Under the pieces are notes generated by a model. It did no database searches, was not told the DNA's origin, and saw only the letters and a program-made list of their open reading frames with translations. Positions 8,828 through 18,768 of a stretch of 64,000 nt of DNA are shown here, piece by piece. A program made the translations under genes and the position numbers. Numbering within the stretch: the first letter of the stretch is position 1; the number at the start of each line of letters is the position of its first letter. This DNA is from Psychromonas sp. SA13A. Its GTDB lineage: Bacteria > Pseudomonadota > Gammaproteobacteria > Enterobacterales > Psychromonadaceae. The stretch lies in NCBI RefSeq assembly GCF_011378715.1, contig NZ_WTKU01000018.1:25498-89497 (forward strand), in the 5' to 3' direction.

Positions 8828-9694
8828 ATGAAATTATTTGTACGAGATTTAACGGTCATCGATTCTACCTATCTAGATCACAGACGTGGTTTTGTTGGCG
8901 AAAGCTATCAAGTAGACGTCGTACTAGATGGACAATTAAACGAACAATCTATGTTATTAGATTTTTCACTAGTTAAAAAACAAATCAAAGCAATTATTGA
9001 CGCGGAAGTAGATCATAAGTTACTGGTGCCACAGTCTGCTGATTATTGTTCTGTATCGATTCAAGCTGATCGCACTCAAGTAGATTATATACTTGAAGAT
9101 CATAGTGTTATTCAGCTAAAAAGCCCGCACCAAGCTTATTGCTTGTTAGATGCTGAAAGCATAACCATTCCGTTATTAGAGGCATATTTAGAGCAAGTAT
9201 TATTAGTTAAGTTACCTAAAAATATAACCGGATTATCCATTACGTTACGTTCAGAAGTAATTTCAACACCTTATTATCATTATACGCATGGATTAAAAAA
9301 GCACGATGGTAATTGCCAACGTATTGCCCATGGGCATCGTTCAAAAATTGATATTTATATTAATGGTCAATATAGTGAACTATGGGTTAAAAAATGGGCC
9401 CAACGTTGGTCTGATATTTATTTAGCAAGCGACGAAGATTTATTAGACTCTACGTTACTATCTTTTACGCCTTCAGAGTCAACGGTGCCAATGCATTGTT
9501 CTGCTTATCATTCTGCACAGGGGTATTTTGAGTTGTTGATGCCTGCAAGTCGCTGTGAAGTACTCAATAATGACACAACGGTTGAAGAGTTAGCCCGCTT
9601 TATATGCGAAACTATCAAACAAGAAGAAGGGCAAAACAATGTCATTGTTTATGCTTATGAAGGGATCGGTAAAGGTGCGATTGCCGAGTTGTAA
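8828..9694 (+). CDS. 6-carboxytetrahydropterin synthase-like protein with two T-fold domains
   Basis: A 288-residue protein about twice the length of QueD. The N-terminal half has the usual GESYQVDVVLDG, LLDFSLVKKQIK and VDHKLLVP layout, but the zinc-binding HGH is replaced by GES. The C-terminal half has a full metal motif, THGLKKHDGNCQRIAHGHR, yet lacks the DF..LK and DH segment. So the two halves look like complementary T-folds making one site. QueD acts in the queuosine pathway, but this duplicated form is only loosely related and its substrate is unknown. It lies downstream of yejK. Confidence 0.7.
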   Translation: MKLFVRDLTVIDSTYLDHRRGFVGESYQVDVVLDGQLNEQSMLLDFSLVKKQIKAIIDAEVDHKLLVPQSADYCSVSIQADRTQVDYILEDHSVIQLKSPHQAYCLLDAESITIPLLEAYLEQVLLVKLPKNITGLSITLRSEVISTPYYHYTHGLKKHDGNCQRIAHGHRSKIDIYINGQYSELWVKKWAQRWSDIYLASDEDLLDSTLLSFTPSESTVPMHCSAYHSAQGYFELLMPASRCEVLNNDTTVEELARFICETIKQEEGQNNVIVYAYEGIGKGAIAEL

Positions 9695-9778
9695 TCGTTC
9701 ACCTGTTTAATTGTATGGTACGGCAAATATTTAACTGCCGTTAAGAAATTAATTCAATACTCGCTTTAAGGATTTAAG

Positions 9779-10126
9779 ATGGCCGAAGAAACTATATTTA
9801 GAAAAATTATCGATAAAGATATTCCGTCTGATACGTTATATCAAGATCAATATGTGACTGCGTTTCGCGATATTTCTCCACAGGCTCCTATACATATTTT
9901 GATCATTCCTAATAAATTGATCGCAACTGCAAATGATATCGAAATAGAAGATGAGTTTCTTATTGGTAAAATGTATACCGTTGCAAAACAATTGGCGAAG
10001 CAAGAGGGGATTGCTGAATCAGGTTATCGTTTAATTATGAATTGTAATGCTGATGGTGGACAGGAAGTGTACCATATTCACTTACACTTGTTAGGTGGCA
10101 AAGCTCTGGGAAAATTGGTGAGCTAA
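9779..10126 (+). CDS. hinT: HIT-family purine nucleoside phosphoramidase HinT
   Basis: A 115-residue HIT protein with the histidine triad at His99, His101 and His103 ([10 protein letters not shown]). HinT cleaves adenosine phosphoramidates and aminoacyl-adenylates. Length and the start [18 protein letters not shown] match the family. It heads the same cluster (hinT, then lipoproteins) as in Vibrios and E. coli, although the ycfL gene usually found next is not present here. Confidence 0.93.
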   Translation: MAEETIFRKIIDKDIPSDTLYQDQYVTAFRDISPQAPIHILIIPNKLIATANDIEIEDEFLIGKMYTVAKQLAKQEGIAESGYRLIMNCNADGGQEVYHIHLHLLGGKALGKLVS

Positions 10127-10311
10127 AATAGATTAGCTTACTCTTAGCCTTTTGTACTCGCTTTTAATGGGGAGCATAGAAGCCAAAGCAGCTCATTATA
10201 CTGTTACAGATAGATAATCTAATTACATTACTGTAAATAGATAATTTTTTATGTCATGGTTAACAAATATTTACAGTTATCTTCAATCATTCTTTTTAGG
10301 TGGAATTTACG

Positions 10312-10911
10312 ATGAAAAAACAATCTAGTTTTTGGTTAGCAATAATGGCAAGTTTGATTTTATCAGCTTGTTCAACATCGGTTGAGCGCTTAGATGCACA
10401 ACAACAAATTGATTTAAGTGGTGCATGGAATGATACTGATTCACAGTTAGTTGCACGTGAAATGATCGAAGACTCTTTATCCCGCGCTTGGATTTCTAAA
10501 TTTGTTAAGAGTGAAGGTAAAGATCCTGCGGTGATCGTCGGGCGTGTAAAAAACTTAAGTCATGAGCATATCAACACTAATACGTTTATTGCTAACATGG
10601 AGCGTGAGTTAATCAATTCAGGTGAAGTACAATTTGTAGCAAGTTCTGCTAATCGTCAAGAAATTCGTGATGAACGAGCGGATCAAGACTTAAATGCTTC
10701 TGAAGCAACACGTAAAGAAATGGGCCAAGAATATGGTGCTGACTTTATGATGCAAGGTCAAATCAATACGATTATCGATGTTGATGGCAGTACTCAAGTT
10801 CGTTTCTATCAAGTTAATCTAGAGTTGATCAGCATTAAAGATAACCGTAAAGTGTGGATTGGTGAGAAGAAAATCAAAAAGCTGGTTAAAAACAGCAAAC
10901 TACGCGGTTAA
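10312..10911 (+). CDS. lpoB: Penicillin-binding protein activator, LpoB family lipoprotein
   Basis: A 199-residue lipoprotein: signal peptide ending in ILSACSTS (lipobox LSAC), then the globular LpoB domain with WNDTDSQLVAREMIEDSL and GADFMMQGQINTI. In E. coli LpoB is an outer-membrane lipoprotein that reaches PBP1B and stimulates peptidoglycan synthesis. The ATG at 10312 is chosen over a GTG at 10300 because TAGGTGG at 10297-10303 is then a proper ribosome binding site. Two further lipoprotein genes follow. Confidence 0.83.
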   Translation: MKKQSSFWLAIMASLILSACSTSVERLDAQQQIDLSGAWNDTDSQLVAREMIEDSLSRAWISKFVKSEGKDPAVIVGRVKNLSHEHINTNTFIANMERELINSGEVQFVASSANRQEIRDERADQDLNASEATRKEMGQEYGADFMMQGQINTIIDVDGSTQVRFYQVNLELISIKDNRKVWIGEKKIKKLVKNSKLRG

Positions 10912-10931
10912 GCATATTCAATCGACATTCA

Positions 10932-11039
10932 TATACCCGTTACATATTCAACTTTTTAGCTAGGAACTGTGCATATTTAACTTTGTTCATTTCAGAGTTT
11001 GAATCTTGCTTATTTTATAGTTTGAATATAGCGGGTATA
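10932..11039. repeat. Intergenic repeat-like element with inverted ends TATACCCG
   Basis: The left end starts TATACCCGTTACATATTCAA and the right end, read on the other strand, starts TATACCCGCTATATTCAA, an imperfect inverted repeat of about 20 bp enclosing 108 bp. Similar TATACCC-starting sequences occur at 14413 and 38105 in other intergenic spaces, suggesting a dispersed family of short repeats. No coding potential. Confidence 0.5.
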
Positions 11040-11088
11040 TCTAATTAAGCTCTGCTTAGCGCTTATTTAATTTGAAAGTGGTCTCTTT

Positions 11089-12333
11089 ATGCACAAAATA
11101 ATGTTTGTTCTTTTATGCTTATTATCGGGCTGCGCAGCTCAACATAACAATATTAAACTGGCTAACCAACTTCAACAAGAACCCCCAGAAAAGATCCTCT
11201 CGATACTTAGTGAGACAGAGCCTGATCAATCAGATTTTGCTCAGTACTATTTGAATCTAGGTTATTTACAGCTACTTTCCGGTGAGTTTGAACTATCAAT
11301 CGATTCTTTATTAAAAGCAAAAAATGAAATGCTTTCATTGCAAGCAACCTCTATTTCGGAGAATGTTGCTGCGGGCACTGTTAATGAAACGTTCAGGCGT
11401 TACAGCGGTTATCCTACTGATCGTGTAATGGTGCATAACATGTTGGCATTGGGTTACTTATTTAACAACAGCATCGATGATGCACGTGTTGAAATGTTAC
11501 AAGCAGATGTAGCAATGAAAAAGCTGGCTGAAAATGATCAATTGAATGGTCAATTAGCCAGTACTCATTTGTTGTCTGCAATTATCTATGAGTTGTTGGA
11601 TGAACGTTCTAATGCATTTATTAGTTACCAATTAGCAGAAAAAATACTCAAGGAACGTAACATAAGCTTACCTAAAGGATTGAAATTAGGCCTATTGCGC
11701 ATGAGTGATAAAATGGGCAATGACACTCAATACCAATATTACAGTCAACAATATCCAGCACTGAGTAAACAAAAACAAATAAAGCAGAAAAAGCACCAAG
11801 TCTTCGGTCTTTATTTTGACGGGGTAGTTTCAAATAAGGTGCAACAAAGTCTCGCGGTTCCTAGTTTTAATGGGAAGCAAATTGTCAGAGTTTCAATGCC
11901 AACTTACGCAAGTATTCAGCGCAGAACTCAGCACAACCAAATTAATGATGATAAGCAGCAAATCAACAGTGAAGTAGTAGAAAATGTAGATAAGCTAGTA
12001 CGAGAAGATTTAGATAAAGAATATCCCTCCATTTTATTGTTAACCACGACGCGTGCTATTTCTAAATATCAATTGGTTAAGGAAGCACAGGATAAAGATC
12101 CAATCTTGGGGCTATTAGCAAACTTAGCGACGATATTTAGTGAGGTAGCGGATTTGAGAAGTTGGAATATGTTACCTGCAACCATACAGTTTAGTTATCT
12201 AGAAACAGATGCTGATAATATTGTTGTATCAACCAATCATCAAGGGGATAGTGTAGTGGAATTAGCTGCTCCAAATCAGCATGTCATTTTAAGTACAGGA
12301 TTATCCGATAAAGTGTTCCATTATGAGCAATGA
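11089..12333 (+). CDS. COG3014-type lipoprotein, TPR-like
   Basis: A 414-residue protein with a lipoprotein signal (lipobox LSGCAAQ) and a helical N-terminal half that reads like TPR repeats (YYLNLGYLQLLSGEFELSIDSLLKAKNE). The second half is beta-rich and has no motif I recognise. It matches the COG3014 family, found between LpoB and LPP20-type lipoproteins in Vibrios. Function unknown; envelope location is expected from the lipobox. It probably forms a unit with the next gene, 93 bp downstream. Confidence 0.68.
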   Translation: MHKIMFVLLCLLSGCAAQHNNIKLANQLQQEPPEKILSILSETEPDQSDFAQYYLNLGYLQLLSGEFELSIDSLLKAKNEMLSLQATSISENVAAGTVNETFRRYSGYPTDRVMVHNMLALGYLFNNSIDDARVEMLQADVAMKKLAENDQLNGQLASTHLLSAIIYELLDERSNAFISYQLAEKILKERNISLPKGLKLGLLRMSDKMGNDTQYQYYSQQYPALSKQKQIKQKKHQVFGLYFDGVVSNKVQQSLAVPSFNGKQIVRVSMPTYASIQRRTQHNQINDDKQQINSEVVENVDKLVREDLDKEYPSILLLTTTRAISKYQLVKEAQDKDPILGLLANLATIFSEVADLRSWNMLPATIQFSYLETDADNIVVSTNHQGDSVVELAAPNQHVILSTGLSDKVFHYEQ

Positions 12334-12426
12334 TTAAAATACATAATAAAGAATACATTGCAGCTCGTAGAATAGAATCAAATTTTTATTCATACGTTTT
12401 TACCGATTAAATTTTATGGAGTTTTT

Positions 12427-13434
12427 ATGAACAAAATAACCTTCTCGTTACCTATTTTATTATCAATATTGTTAATTTCTGCTTGTTCATCATCGAGTGA
12501 TATCGAACAAGATAAAAAGAAACGACCAGATTGGATTGACCATGCGCAGACAACTTATCCTAGTAATGTCTATTTAACGGCTGTGGGACAGGCATCGAGT
12601 AGAACACTTGCAGGTAAAAATGCGGTTGCTAATTTAGTTGAAATATTTTCCGTTAATGTTAAAGCTGAAACACATACATTGACCGAGGCAATCAAAAATG
12701 AAAGCGCTTTAGGTGTCACCATGGAGAGTTCGAGCAGCTTACAACGTAATATTGCGACGAAGACAAATCAAGCCATTGCAGGCGTTGAAATAAAAGAGAC
12801 TTGGTTGAGCCAAAGTGGTGAATATTATGCGTTAGCTGTGCTACATAAAATTAGTGCCGCGCAAAACCTGACAGAAACAATTATGGAAGCGGATCAAGAG
12901 GCTCTCAAGCTGATAGAGTATAGTCAAAACACCGCACCTAATTCTATTTTAGCTGTTAACGCATTACGTAATGCGAGAGATCTGCAAGTTTCTCGAAAAA
13001 TGGCTGATTTACAGTTAGCCTATATTAGAGGACGCGGCATTCCTAATGAAGTTTCTAGTCAAGACATTGAACAGTTAATACGTAATAACTTAGCTTCTTT
13101 AGAAGTTAGTGTTGCCGAAGATAGCGAGACAGATATCAGTTTATTACAAGCAGGACTATCAACATTGGGTGTGAAAGTTGTTGATACGTCAGCTTTACAA
13201 TTATCAAGCTCGATTGATGTGACTAAGCCAACGCGTCTTGAACAGTGGTACTGGCTACGTGGCAGTTATGAACTGAGTTTTTCAGAAAATGGTAAAGTGA
13301 TGAGTCGTAAACGTTGGCCGATTAAAGTTTCTGCGCAGCAACCAGAGTTATTGCAGTTGCGTTTAAGAGATAAGTTAAACGAGAATATTAATACTTACCT
13401 TCAGCAATTGCTGAGTGATTCTCCAACACTTTAA
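12427..13434 (+). CDS. LPP20-family lipoprotein
   Basis: A 335-residue lipoprotein with signal peptide and lipobox LISACSSSS, followed by the LPP20 domain (KKRPDWIDHAQTTYPSNVYL, then AVGQASSRTLAGKNAVANL, typical of this fold). Family members include FlgP-type and outer-membrane associated proteins of unclear role. Its last 47 bases overlap the end of the convergent panE gene. TATGGAG precedes the start, a good ribosome binding site. Confidence 0.72.
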   Translation: MNKITFSLPILLSILLISACSSSSDIEQDKKKRPDWIDHAQTTYPSNVYLTAVGQASSRTLAGKNAVANLVEIFSVNVKAETHTLTEAIKNESALGVTMESSSSLQRNIATKTNQAIAGVEIKETWLSQSGEYYALAVLHKISAAQNLTETIMEADQEALKLIEYSQNTAPNSILAVNALRNARDLQVSRKMADLQLAYIRGRGIPNEVSSQDIEQLIRNNLASLEVSVAEDSETDISLLQAGLSTLGVKVVDTSALQLSSSIDVTKPTRLEQWYWLRGSYELSFSENGKVMSRKRWPIKVSAQQPELLQLRLRDKLNENINTYLQQLLSDSPTL

Positions 13435-14362
13435 CTTTATTGTATAACTCAAGTAAAAGAGGCACCTCAATGTTATGTTGTTGTGCCTTTTTTATTAAAT
13501 AACCATTAATAAATTCGATTTCAGTGGGGCGATGATAAAAAATATCTCGATTCATTGATGAAAAGTTTTTTGCTGTAGCTAGGATCACTTGATCTATATT
13601 TTGCTGTAAAGCGAGTAATTCAAAATCAATATGCTCTGCTTCTGCAATGGCAAAAATTTCTGAAATTAAAGGTTGAATAACGACAGCATATTCAGGTGAT
13701 TGCAATTGTCCATTTTGTATTTGGTGAATTGCCGTGAGGGGGTTAATAACAGCATTGATGACCAGCTTTAGCCAACATTTTTTTACAATGTCTTCACTCC
13801 AATATACTTCTGGCATTGCCTGTTGCAGTGGCTCAATAACGGGCTTTAAAAAATGATGTAATTGTGTTGGTGATTCTTTATCTTCCTCTGTCAGTTCCTC
13901 CATTTCAGCTGAATCTATAAAAGCGCCTAGGTAAGTAGGGCCCATACCCGTGTGCATAACATCCAATGGCGCATTAACTAAACTTGCATTTGCTGTAGTC
14001 GCACAAATGATTGGATTGTCGGGGAAGTGTTTCCGTACTTGTTCTGCACAACCGTAGCCATTATGCATTAGAATAAGTTTTTGTTTTATATCTATATATT
14101 GTTGCTGTGCTAATAAAGCAGAGACAACGTGCTGTGCTTTGACACAAACCAGAATAGTACTGTTTTTTTGCTCTGTGCTTGTATTTAATACCTTTTGGCT
14201 TACAGAAATAGTGAGTAAACTTTGCTGACCAGATAAATTGGTAAACTGTAAGATAGATTTGGTGGTTTTTGACCTACATACAAGGTGACAAACACTGCCT
14301 GACTGTTGTAATTTTGCCAGCCATAAACAGCCAATTGCACCTGCACCAATAATTTGAATCAT
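13388..14362 (-). CDS. panE: 2-dehydropantoate 2-reductase
   Basis: A 324-residue NADPH-dependent ketopantoate reductase of the pantothenate pathway. The Rossmann motif IGAGAIGCLW starts at residue 4, CVKAQH is the conserved NADP/substrate region, and KCWLKLVINAVINPLTAI is the family signature with the catalytic lysine. It is monocistronic, and its 3' end overlaps the convergent LPP20 gene by 47 bp. AAGGGA precedes the start. Confidence 0.88.
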   Translation of the reverse strand: MIQIIGAGAIGCLWLAKLQQSGSVCHLVCRSKTTKSILQFTNLSGQQSLLTISVSQKVLNTSTEQKNSTILVCVKAQHVVSALLAQQQYIDIKQKLILMHNGYGCAEQVRKHFPDNPIICATTANASLVNAPLDVMHTGMGPTYLGAFIDSAEMEELTEEDKESPTQLHHFLKPVIEPLQQAMPEVYWSEDIVKKCWLKLVINAVINPLTAIHQIQNGQLQSPEYAVVIQPLISEIFAIAEAEHIDFELLALQQNIDQVILATAKNFSSMNRDIFYHRPTEIEFINGYLIKKAQQHNIEVPLLLELYNKVKVLENHSAIAEGKY

Positions 14363-14605
14363 ACTTGTCCCTTACCTCTATCATGTCATTATTTTATGCT
14401 TACTTTATCTTATTATACCCGTTACTAATCAGCCTTGTACAAAACTCAATAGTTGATTAAAAAATGATTCAGAGAGTACCTTTAAGTCTAAGAGATGATA
14501 TCAACCTAAGAGATACCTAACAAAGTCCAGTAGGGAGATAGATGCTAGCGAGGTTTTCTGGTAAATTTACTGTTAATTATTTTAATTCTTTATTAAGGAA
14601 CAAAA

Positions 14606-15088
14606 ATGCCTTCATTTGATATCGTTTCAGAAGTTGATTTAGTGGAAGTTAAAAATGCCGTCGATAATACCAGTCGCGAACTCGGTACTCGTTTCGATTT
14701 TCGTGGTGTAAAAGCATCTATAACGCTAAATAAAGAAGTTGTGAAATTAGAAGCTGAAGCGGAAATGCAAATTAATTCATTACGCGACATGTTACGTGCT
14801 AATTTAGTTAAGCGTAATGTAGACACGCGTGCTATGGATCCTGAAAAATGTGACCAATCGGGTAAATTTTGGTCTCAAACGGTTAAGTTTAAAGTAGGGG
14901 TTGACCAACCTACTGCAAAGAAACTAGTTAAATTAATTAAAGACAGTAAAATTAAAGTGCAAGTCTCTATCCAAGGTGAACAACTTCGTGTTACGGGTAA
15001 AAAACGTGATGATTTGCAACAAGCAATGCGTTTGGTAAAAGAGTGTGACCTAGGAATGGGCTTTCAATTTAATAACTTTAAAGACTAA
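14606..15088 (+). CDS. yajQ: YajQ-family nucleotide-binding protein
   Basis: A 160-residue protein with full-length match to Yaj[21 protein letters not shown] at the start, [20 protein letters not shown] and the C-terminal GFQFNNFKD. YajQ homologues bind cyclic di-GMP in some species and tRNA or GTP in reports on others. A diguanylate cyclase and a PilZ protein also occur in this window, but no operon links them. TAAGGA precedes the ATG. Confidence 0.92.
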   Translation: MPSFDIVSEVDLVEVKNAVDNTSRELGTRFDFRGVKASITLNKEVVKLEAEAEMQINSLRDMLRANLVKRNVDTRAMDPEKCDQSGKFWSQTVKFKVGVDQPTAKKLVKLIKDSKIKVQVSIQGEQLRVTGKKRDDLQQAMRLVKECDLGMGFQFNNFKD

Positions 15089-15100
15089 CTTTTATTGATT

Positions 15101-15143
15101 AAGCAGTAAATTAAGCAATTTAATGGTGTTTAGTTTACTGCTT
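15101..15143 (+). terminator. Hairpin after yajQ
   Basis: Perfect 10-bp arms AAGCAGTAAA / TTTACTGCTT with a 23-nt loop shortly after the yajQ stop codon. The following T-run is short, so termination strength is uncertain. Confidence 0.4.
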
Positions 15144-15340
15144 TGAACTTATACCCTCTTACTCTTATGCTTTTCAATTTGATCCTCTGCCTTTATTTCT
15201 TAAGTGCAAGTCGATGAAAAGTTAAGTATGAATGGGCAACTAGGCTAAACATTCATATTAGCTACTCATACTAAACATTCATCATTACTAACTTATTAAG
15301 AATAAATCATTAACCGTCTCTTTTACAGATAGAGAATAGA

Positions 15341-15727
15341 TTAACTCTCAGCAATATGCATTTCAATCAACTGTTCGAATTCCCTGTGCATTTCATCATG
15401 ATCGCCTATATTAAGCTCAATCAATCGCTTTAAATGTGACATTGTTTCTAACTCAATTTTAGTAAAGTGAATACCTAATAGTTGATCTTGTTGATGACTT
15501 ACTGTGCCGTTTAGCAGCAGTTGTACGTCAGATCCTTGAAGCGTCAGACTAACCTGAACCTGTTGTTGATTTACATCGGGTGAAAGGGCAGTAACAGCCA
15601 CTAATGCACCATTAAGTGAGATATCTACCAGTGAAGCATCAAAGTCATGTGTAGCAATCTTTTGATCAAAAATGAGTGAGCAATGACATTGGAAGTTTAT
15701 ACGCGAAAATTTACGACGTTCAGACAT
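15341..15727 (-). CDS. PilZ-domain protein
   Basis: A 128-residue single-domain PilZ protein. The cyclic di-GMP motifs are present: RRKFSR (RxxxR, Arg5 and Arg9) and DISLNGA (D-x-S-x-x-G). Proteins of this kind bind c-di-GMP and pass the signal to motility or surface systems. It lies 21 bp downstream of the M15 peptidase gene on the same strand and may be co-transcribed with dapE and that gene. The partner is unknown. Confidence 0.85.
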   Translation of the reverse strand: MSERRKFSRINFQCHCSLIFDQKIATHDFDASLVDISLNGALVAVTALSPDVNQQQVQVSLTLQGSDVQLLLNGTVSHQQDQLLGIHFTKIELETMSHLKRLIELNIGDHDEMHREFEQLIEMHIAES

Positions 15728-15748
15728 GATTATTCCTTTAGTGGATAC

Positions 15749-16435
15749 TTACCGTGTGTTTATATTACAAATATATTGTTTATATATGGTAGGCAACTCT
15801 TGCTGAATTAGCGATTCACCTTGAATAGAATATTGCTTTAAGGTGTTGGAAATAAGATCTAAATCCAGTTGTGATAAAAAATCATCGGCCAATGGAAAGT
15901 AACTGATATGCCAAGGCTCTTGTGCAACACCTCCTTGGTCATGCTGATAAGGCCGATAAAAACCAAATTGTTCAATATTATTACCCAGCCATTCGGTTAG
16001 CTCTGAGAAGTAACCACCGTTTAAATATTCACTTTTTTGCAGTTGTAAAGATTGTTCAGCGGGTAATAAAGTGGGGTCGTAAACATCTATATCCGTACCC
16101 CAATGGTGACGACTGGCAGAAGGTAGTGCGGACCAATGTAAGATTTTGTATAATTTGTCTATTTCACTGATCTTATCACTTTGTATGGCAACTTCATGTT
16201 CATCTAAAATAGGAGTGAGGCCTGCATACTTTTTATTCCAAATAAGTAACTGACGCTCAAAACTACGAAACGCGCTGGCAATATGTAATGTAAACCCATC
16301 ACGTTTCGCCGCCTGTTGGAGCGCAGAAAAATCAGCAATGACTTGTTTGTGCAGTAATCGGTTAGGTGCGAACTCTACAAGATGAGTTTGTACCTGTCCG
16401 GTTAACTGCATTGGTGTCATTGACCTTGAGATCAT
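15749..16435 (-). CDS. M15-family D-alanyl-D-alanine carboxypeptidase-like peptidase
   Basis: A 228-residue zinc peptidase of the VanY/M15B type: [14 protein letters not shown] carries the zinc ligands (H-x6-D) and EPWHISYFP the catalytic Glu and third ligand. These enzymes trim peptidoglycan stem peptides. No signal peptide is visible at the N terminus, which is odd for a wall hydrolase. Its start codon overlaps the dapE stop (ATGA), so it is translationally coupled to dapE, a lysine/diaminopimelate pathway gene, a sensible link to cell wall metabolism. Confidence 0.83.
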   Translation of the reverse strand: MISRSMTPMQLTGQVQTHLVEFAPNRLLHKQVIADFSALQQAAKRDGFTLHIASAFRSFERQLLIWNKKYAGLTPILDEHEVAIQSDKISEIDKLYKILHWSALPSASRHHWGTDIDVYDPTLLPAEQSLQLQKSEYLNGGYFSELTEWLGNNIEQFGFYRPYQHDQGGVAQEPWHISYFPLADDFLSQLDLDLISNTLKQYSIQGESLIQQELPTIYKQYICNINTR

Positions 16436-17565
16436 GCTAATAAATTTTTCAAGGTGAGTTTAAAAATATCTACAAGCTCATCAAGTTGTTGCACATTGGT
16501 TGATTCATTAACTTTATGAATAGTGGCATTAATAGGCCCTAACTCAACAACTTGTGCACCTGTCGGCGCAATAAAGCGTGCGTCAGATGTTCCACCACTG
16601 GTTGATAGTTCAGTGGTGATACCGTTGGTTGCTAAAATAGCTTGTGCAACTGCATCGGTTAACGATCCTGGTTCAGTGATGAAAGGTTGTCCGTTATAGG
16701 TCCAGTGTATTTCGTACTCAAATTCTGCTTTATTAAGGATCTTTTCTACTTTCTCTGTGATCATATCCGCTGTTAACTCTGTTGAGTAGCGGAAGTTACA
16801 CTGCACAACTGCATCACCTGGTACAACATTGCTGGCACCTGTGCCGGAGTTGAAATTAGTGATTTGAAAGCTAGTCGCAGGGAAGTATTGATTACCTTTA
16901 TCCCATTCTGTTTGTACTAATTCAGTTAAGGTTGGCGTCGCAAGGTGAATTGGATTATTAACTAGGTGTGGGTAAGCAACATGCCCCTGCGTACCTTTGA
17001 AGGTAATATCTGCCGTTAACGAACCACGTCGACCATTTTTTATTATATCGCCAACATGATTGGTGCTTGAAGGCTCGCCAACGATGCAGTAATCAATTTT
17101 TTCATTTCTTGCTTCTAATACATCAATAACACGCGTTGTCCCGTTGATAAACGGACCTTCTTCATCACTGGTGATAAGCAATGCAATAGAACCTTTATGG
17201 TCTTGATGTTCTTCAATGAAAGCTTCAAGTCCTAACATAAAGCAGGCAATACCACTTTTCATGTCGGCAGCACCACGGCCATATAACATACCATCGATGA
17301 TAGTTGGTTCAAATGGAGGTGTTGCCCATTTACTTTCCGGACCTGTTGGTACTACATCAGTATGTCCTGCAAAACAAAATAAAGGAGCTTCAGTTCCTCT
17401 TCTCGCCCATAGATTTAACGTATCTTCAAATTCCATGGTTTCACAGACAAAACCAAGTTTTTCAAGACGTGCGATTAATAAGTCTTGGCATCCTGCATCT
17501 TCAGGTGTGACTGAACGACGGCTGATTAAATCCTGTAACAGGCTTACCACTGGGGAATGAGTCAT
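16432..17565 (-). CDS. dapE: Succinyl-diaminopimelate desuccinylase
   Basis: A 377-residue M20-family amidohydrolase. [14 protein letters not shown] and [14 protein letters not shown] carry the metal ligands, ITSDEEG the catalytic glutamate, and GGTSDARF the C-terminal conserved region. It makes LL-diaminopimelate for lysine and peptidoglycan. It is 9 bp downstream of the YffB-like gene and overlaps the M15 peptidase gene, giving the order yffB-like, dapE, M15, PilZ in one transcription unit. The yffB-dapE order is also seen in E. coli. Confidence 0.95.
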   Translation of the reverse strand: MTHSPVVSLLQDLISRRSVTPEDAGCQDLLIARLEKLGFVCETMEFEDTLNLWARRGTEAPLFCFAGHTDVVPTGPESKWATPPFEPTIIDGMLYGRGAADMKSGIACFMLGLEAFIEEHQDHKGSIALLITSDEEGPFINGTTRVIDVLEARNEKIDYCIVGEPSSTNHVGDIIKNGRRGSLTADITFKGTQGHVAYPHLVNNPIHLATPTLTELVQTEWDKGNQYFPATSFQITNFNSGTGASNVVPGDAVVQCNFRYSTELTADMITEKVEKILNKAEFEYEIHWTYNGQPFITEPGSLTDAVAQAILATNGITTELSTSGGTSDARFIAPTGAQVVELGPINATIHKVNESTNVQQLDELVDIFKLTLKNLLA

Positions 17566-17574
17566 TGTATTTCC

Positions 17575-17925
17575 TTATACAGCAAAAAATTGTTGATAGT
17601 TCTTAGCATTAAAGCCGACTATAGCCACATTATTGTGGAGCACTAATGGACGTTTAATCAATGTTGGAGATTCAATAAAATAGGGACTAATGGTCTCGGC
17701 ATTTAACGATTCTTTTTGTTGTTCGGTTAACACTCGGTAACTAGTACTGCGCTTATTGAGCAATTGATCCCAACTTGCTAGTTGATAAAATTTTTTTAGT
17801 AATTGGTTATCTAAACCATCTTTACGATAATCATGGAAAGTAAACGAGATATTATTTTCATTAAGCCATTTTTGGGCTTTTTTAATCGTATCGCAATTTG
17901 GGATACCGTACATTATTGTATTCAT
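17575..17925 (-). CDS. ArsC/Spx-family reductase, YffB-like
   Basis: About 116 residues of the ArsC-like thioredoxin fold: YGIPNCDTIKKAQKWL with the single active-site cysteine, FHDYRKDGL, and IKRPLVLHNN. YffB-type proteins are annotated as arsenate reductase-related, but arsenate reduction is not their proven role. A GTG at 17934 and an ATG at 17925 are both in frame; the ATG is closer to the family N terminus. It sits immediately upstream of dapE as in E. coli. Confidence 0.82.
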   Translation of the reverse strand: MNTIMYGIPNCDTIKKAQKWLNENNISFTFHDYRKDGLDNQLLKKFYQLASWDQLLNKRSTSYRVLTEQQKESLNAETISPYFIESPTLIKRPLVLHNNVAIVGFNAKNYQQFFAV

Positions 17926-18133
17926 AAGAAGCACTTAAGTATTAGAATAAAAAAGATAGGGGATTGTAACAAGTAAGCAAGGAGAAGAAAAATATATAGC
18001 TGTGAATATACCTTCTATGATGCGGATGATATTTGCATATTGAATGGCAATGGGTGTTTACGAAGACTCGTTAAGTAAAATTTGAGAAGGTCAGTTGTTT
18101 GATAATGTATAGTAATTAAAGAGATGGAGATAA

Positions 18134-18157
18134 CAAAAGAGCCGCCTAAGCGACTCT
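18134..18157 (-). terminator. Terminator of the pts operon
   Basis: On the minus strand AGAGTCGC / GCGGCTCT forms an 8-bp stem (one G-U pair) with a 4-nt loop followed by TTTTG. It lies downstream of crr. Confidence 0.7.
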
Positions 18158-18188
18158 TAATAAGAGAATATCAAAATAATTAAAAAGA

Positions 18189-18698
18189 TTATTTAACTAT
18201 TTTTAATACTACATCAGTTGCTACTTCAACAGTACCAGACATTTTTTGTAGCTCTTTAATCTCATCCATATTTGAGATCACAACAGGTGTCAAAATTGAT
18301 TTTGCTTTTGCAGTTAAGAAAGCTAAATCAAATTCGATGATAGTATCACCGGCTTTAACTTTTTGACCTTCTTGAGCGATACGAGTAAAACCTTCACCTT
18401 TTAACTCAACTGTATCAATACCGAAGTGAACAAATAGCTCAATACCCGTATCTGATTCTAATGAGAATGCGTGGTTTGTTTCAAAAATTTTACCAATTTC
18501 ACCGTCACAAGGTGCAACCATTTTGTTGCCTGTTGGGCGAATTGCAATACCGTCACCAACAATTTTTTCGGCAAAAACAACATCTGGCACATCTTCAATA
18601 GCAACAATTTCACCTGAAAGTGGTGCAATGATATTAATAGTACTAGCTGTTTGTGTATTGCCTGTTACTGCTTTTTTTAAAGAATCAAAAAAACCCAT
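18189..18698 (-). CDS. crr: PTS glucose-type EIIA component
   Basis: A 169-residue cytoplasmic phosphocarrier. The phosphorylated histidine is His91 ([10 protein letters not shown]) with His76 (ETNHAFSL) as its partner. EIIA-Glc passes phosphate from HPr to sugar permeases and controls inducer exclusion and adenylate cyclase. The ATG at 18698 (MGFFDSLKK) is taken as start rather than an upstream in-frame ATG because GGAG lies at the right distance and the protein then matches the family. It is the last gene of ptsH-ptsI-crr. Confidence 0.95.
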   Translation of the reverse strand: MGFFDSLKKAVTGNTQTASTINIIAPLSGEIVAIEDVPDVVFAEKIVGDGIAIRPTGNKMVAPCDGEIGKIFETNHAFSLESDTGIELFVHFGIDTVELKGEGFTRIAQEGQKVKAGDTIIEFDLAFLTAKAKSILTPVVISNMDEIKELQKMSGTVEVATDVVLKIVK

Positions 18699-18768
18699 AT
18701 TAGTAAACTCCGAATATTTGATAAAGTGCAAGAAAAGGTGATGTTATATCACCTTTAAAATGAATTAG

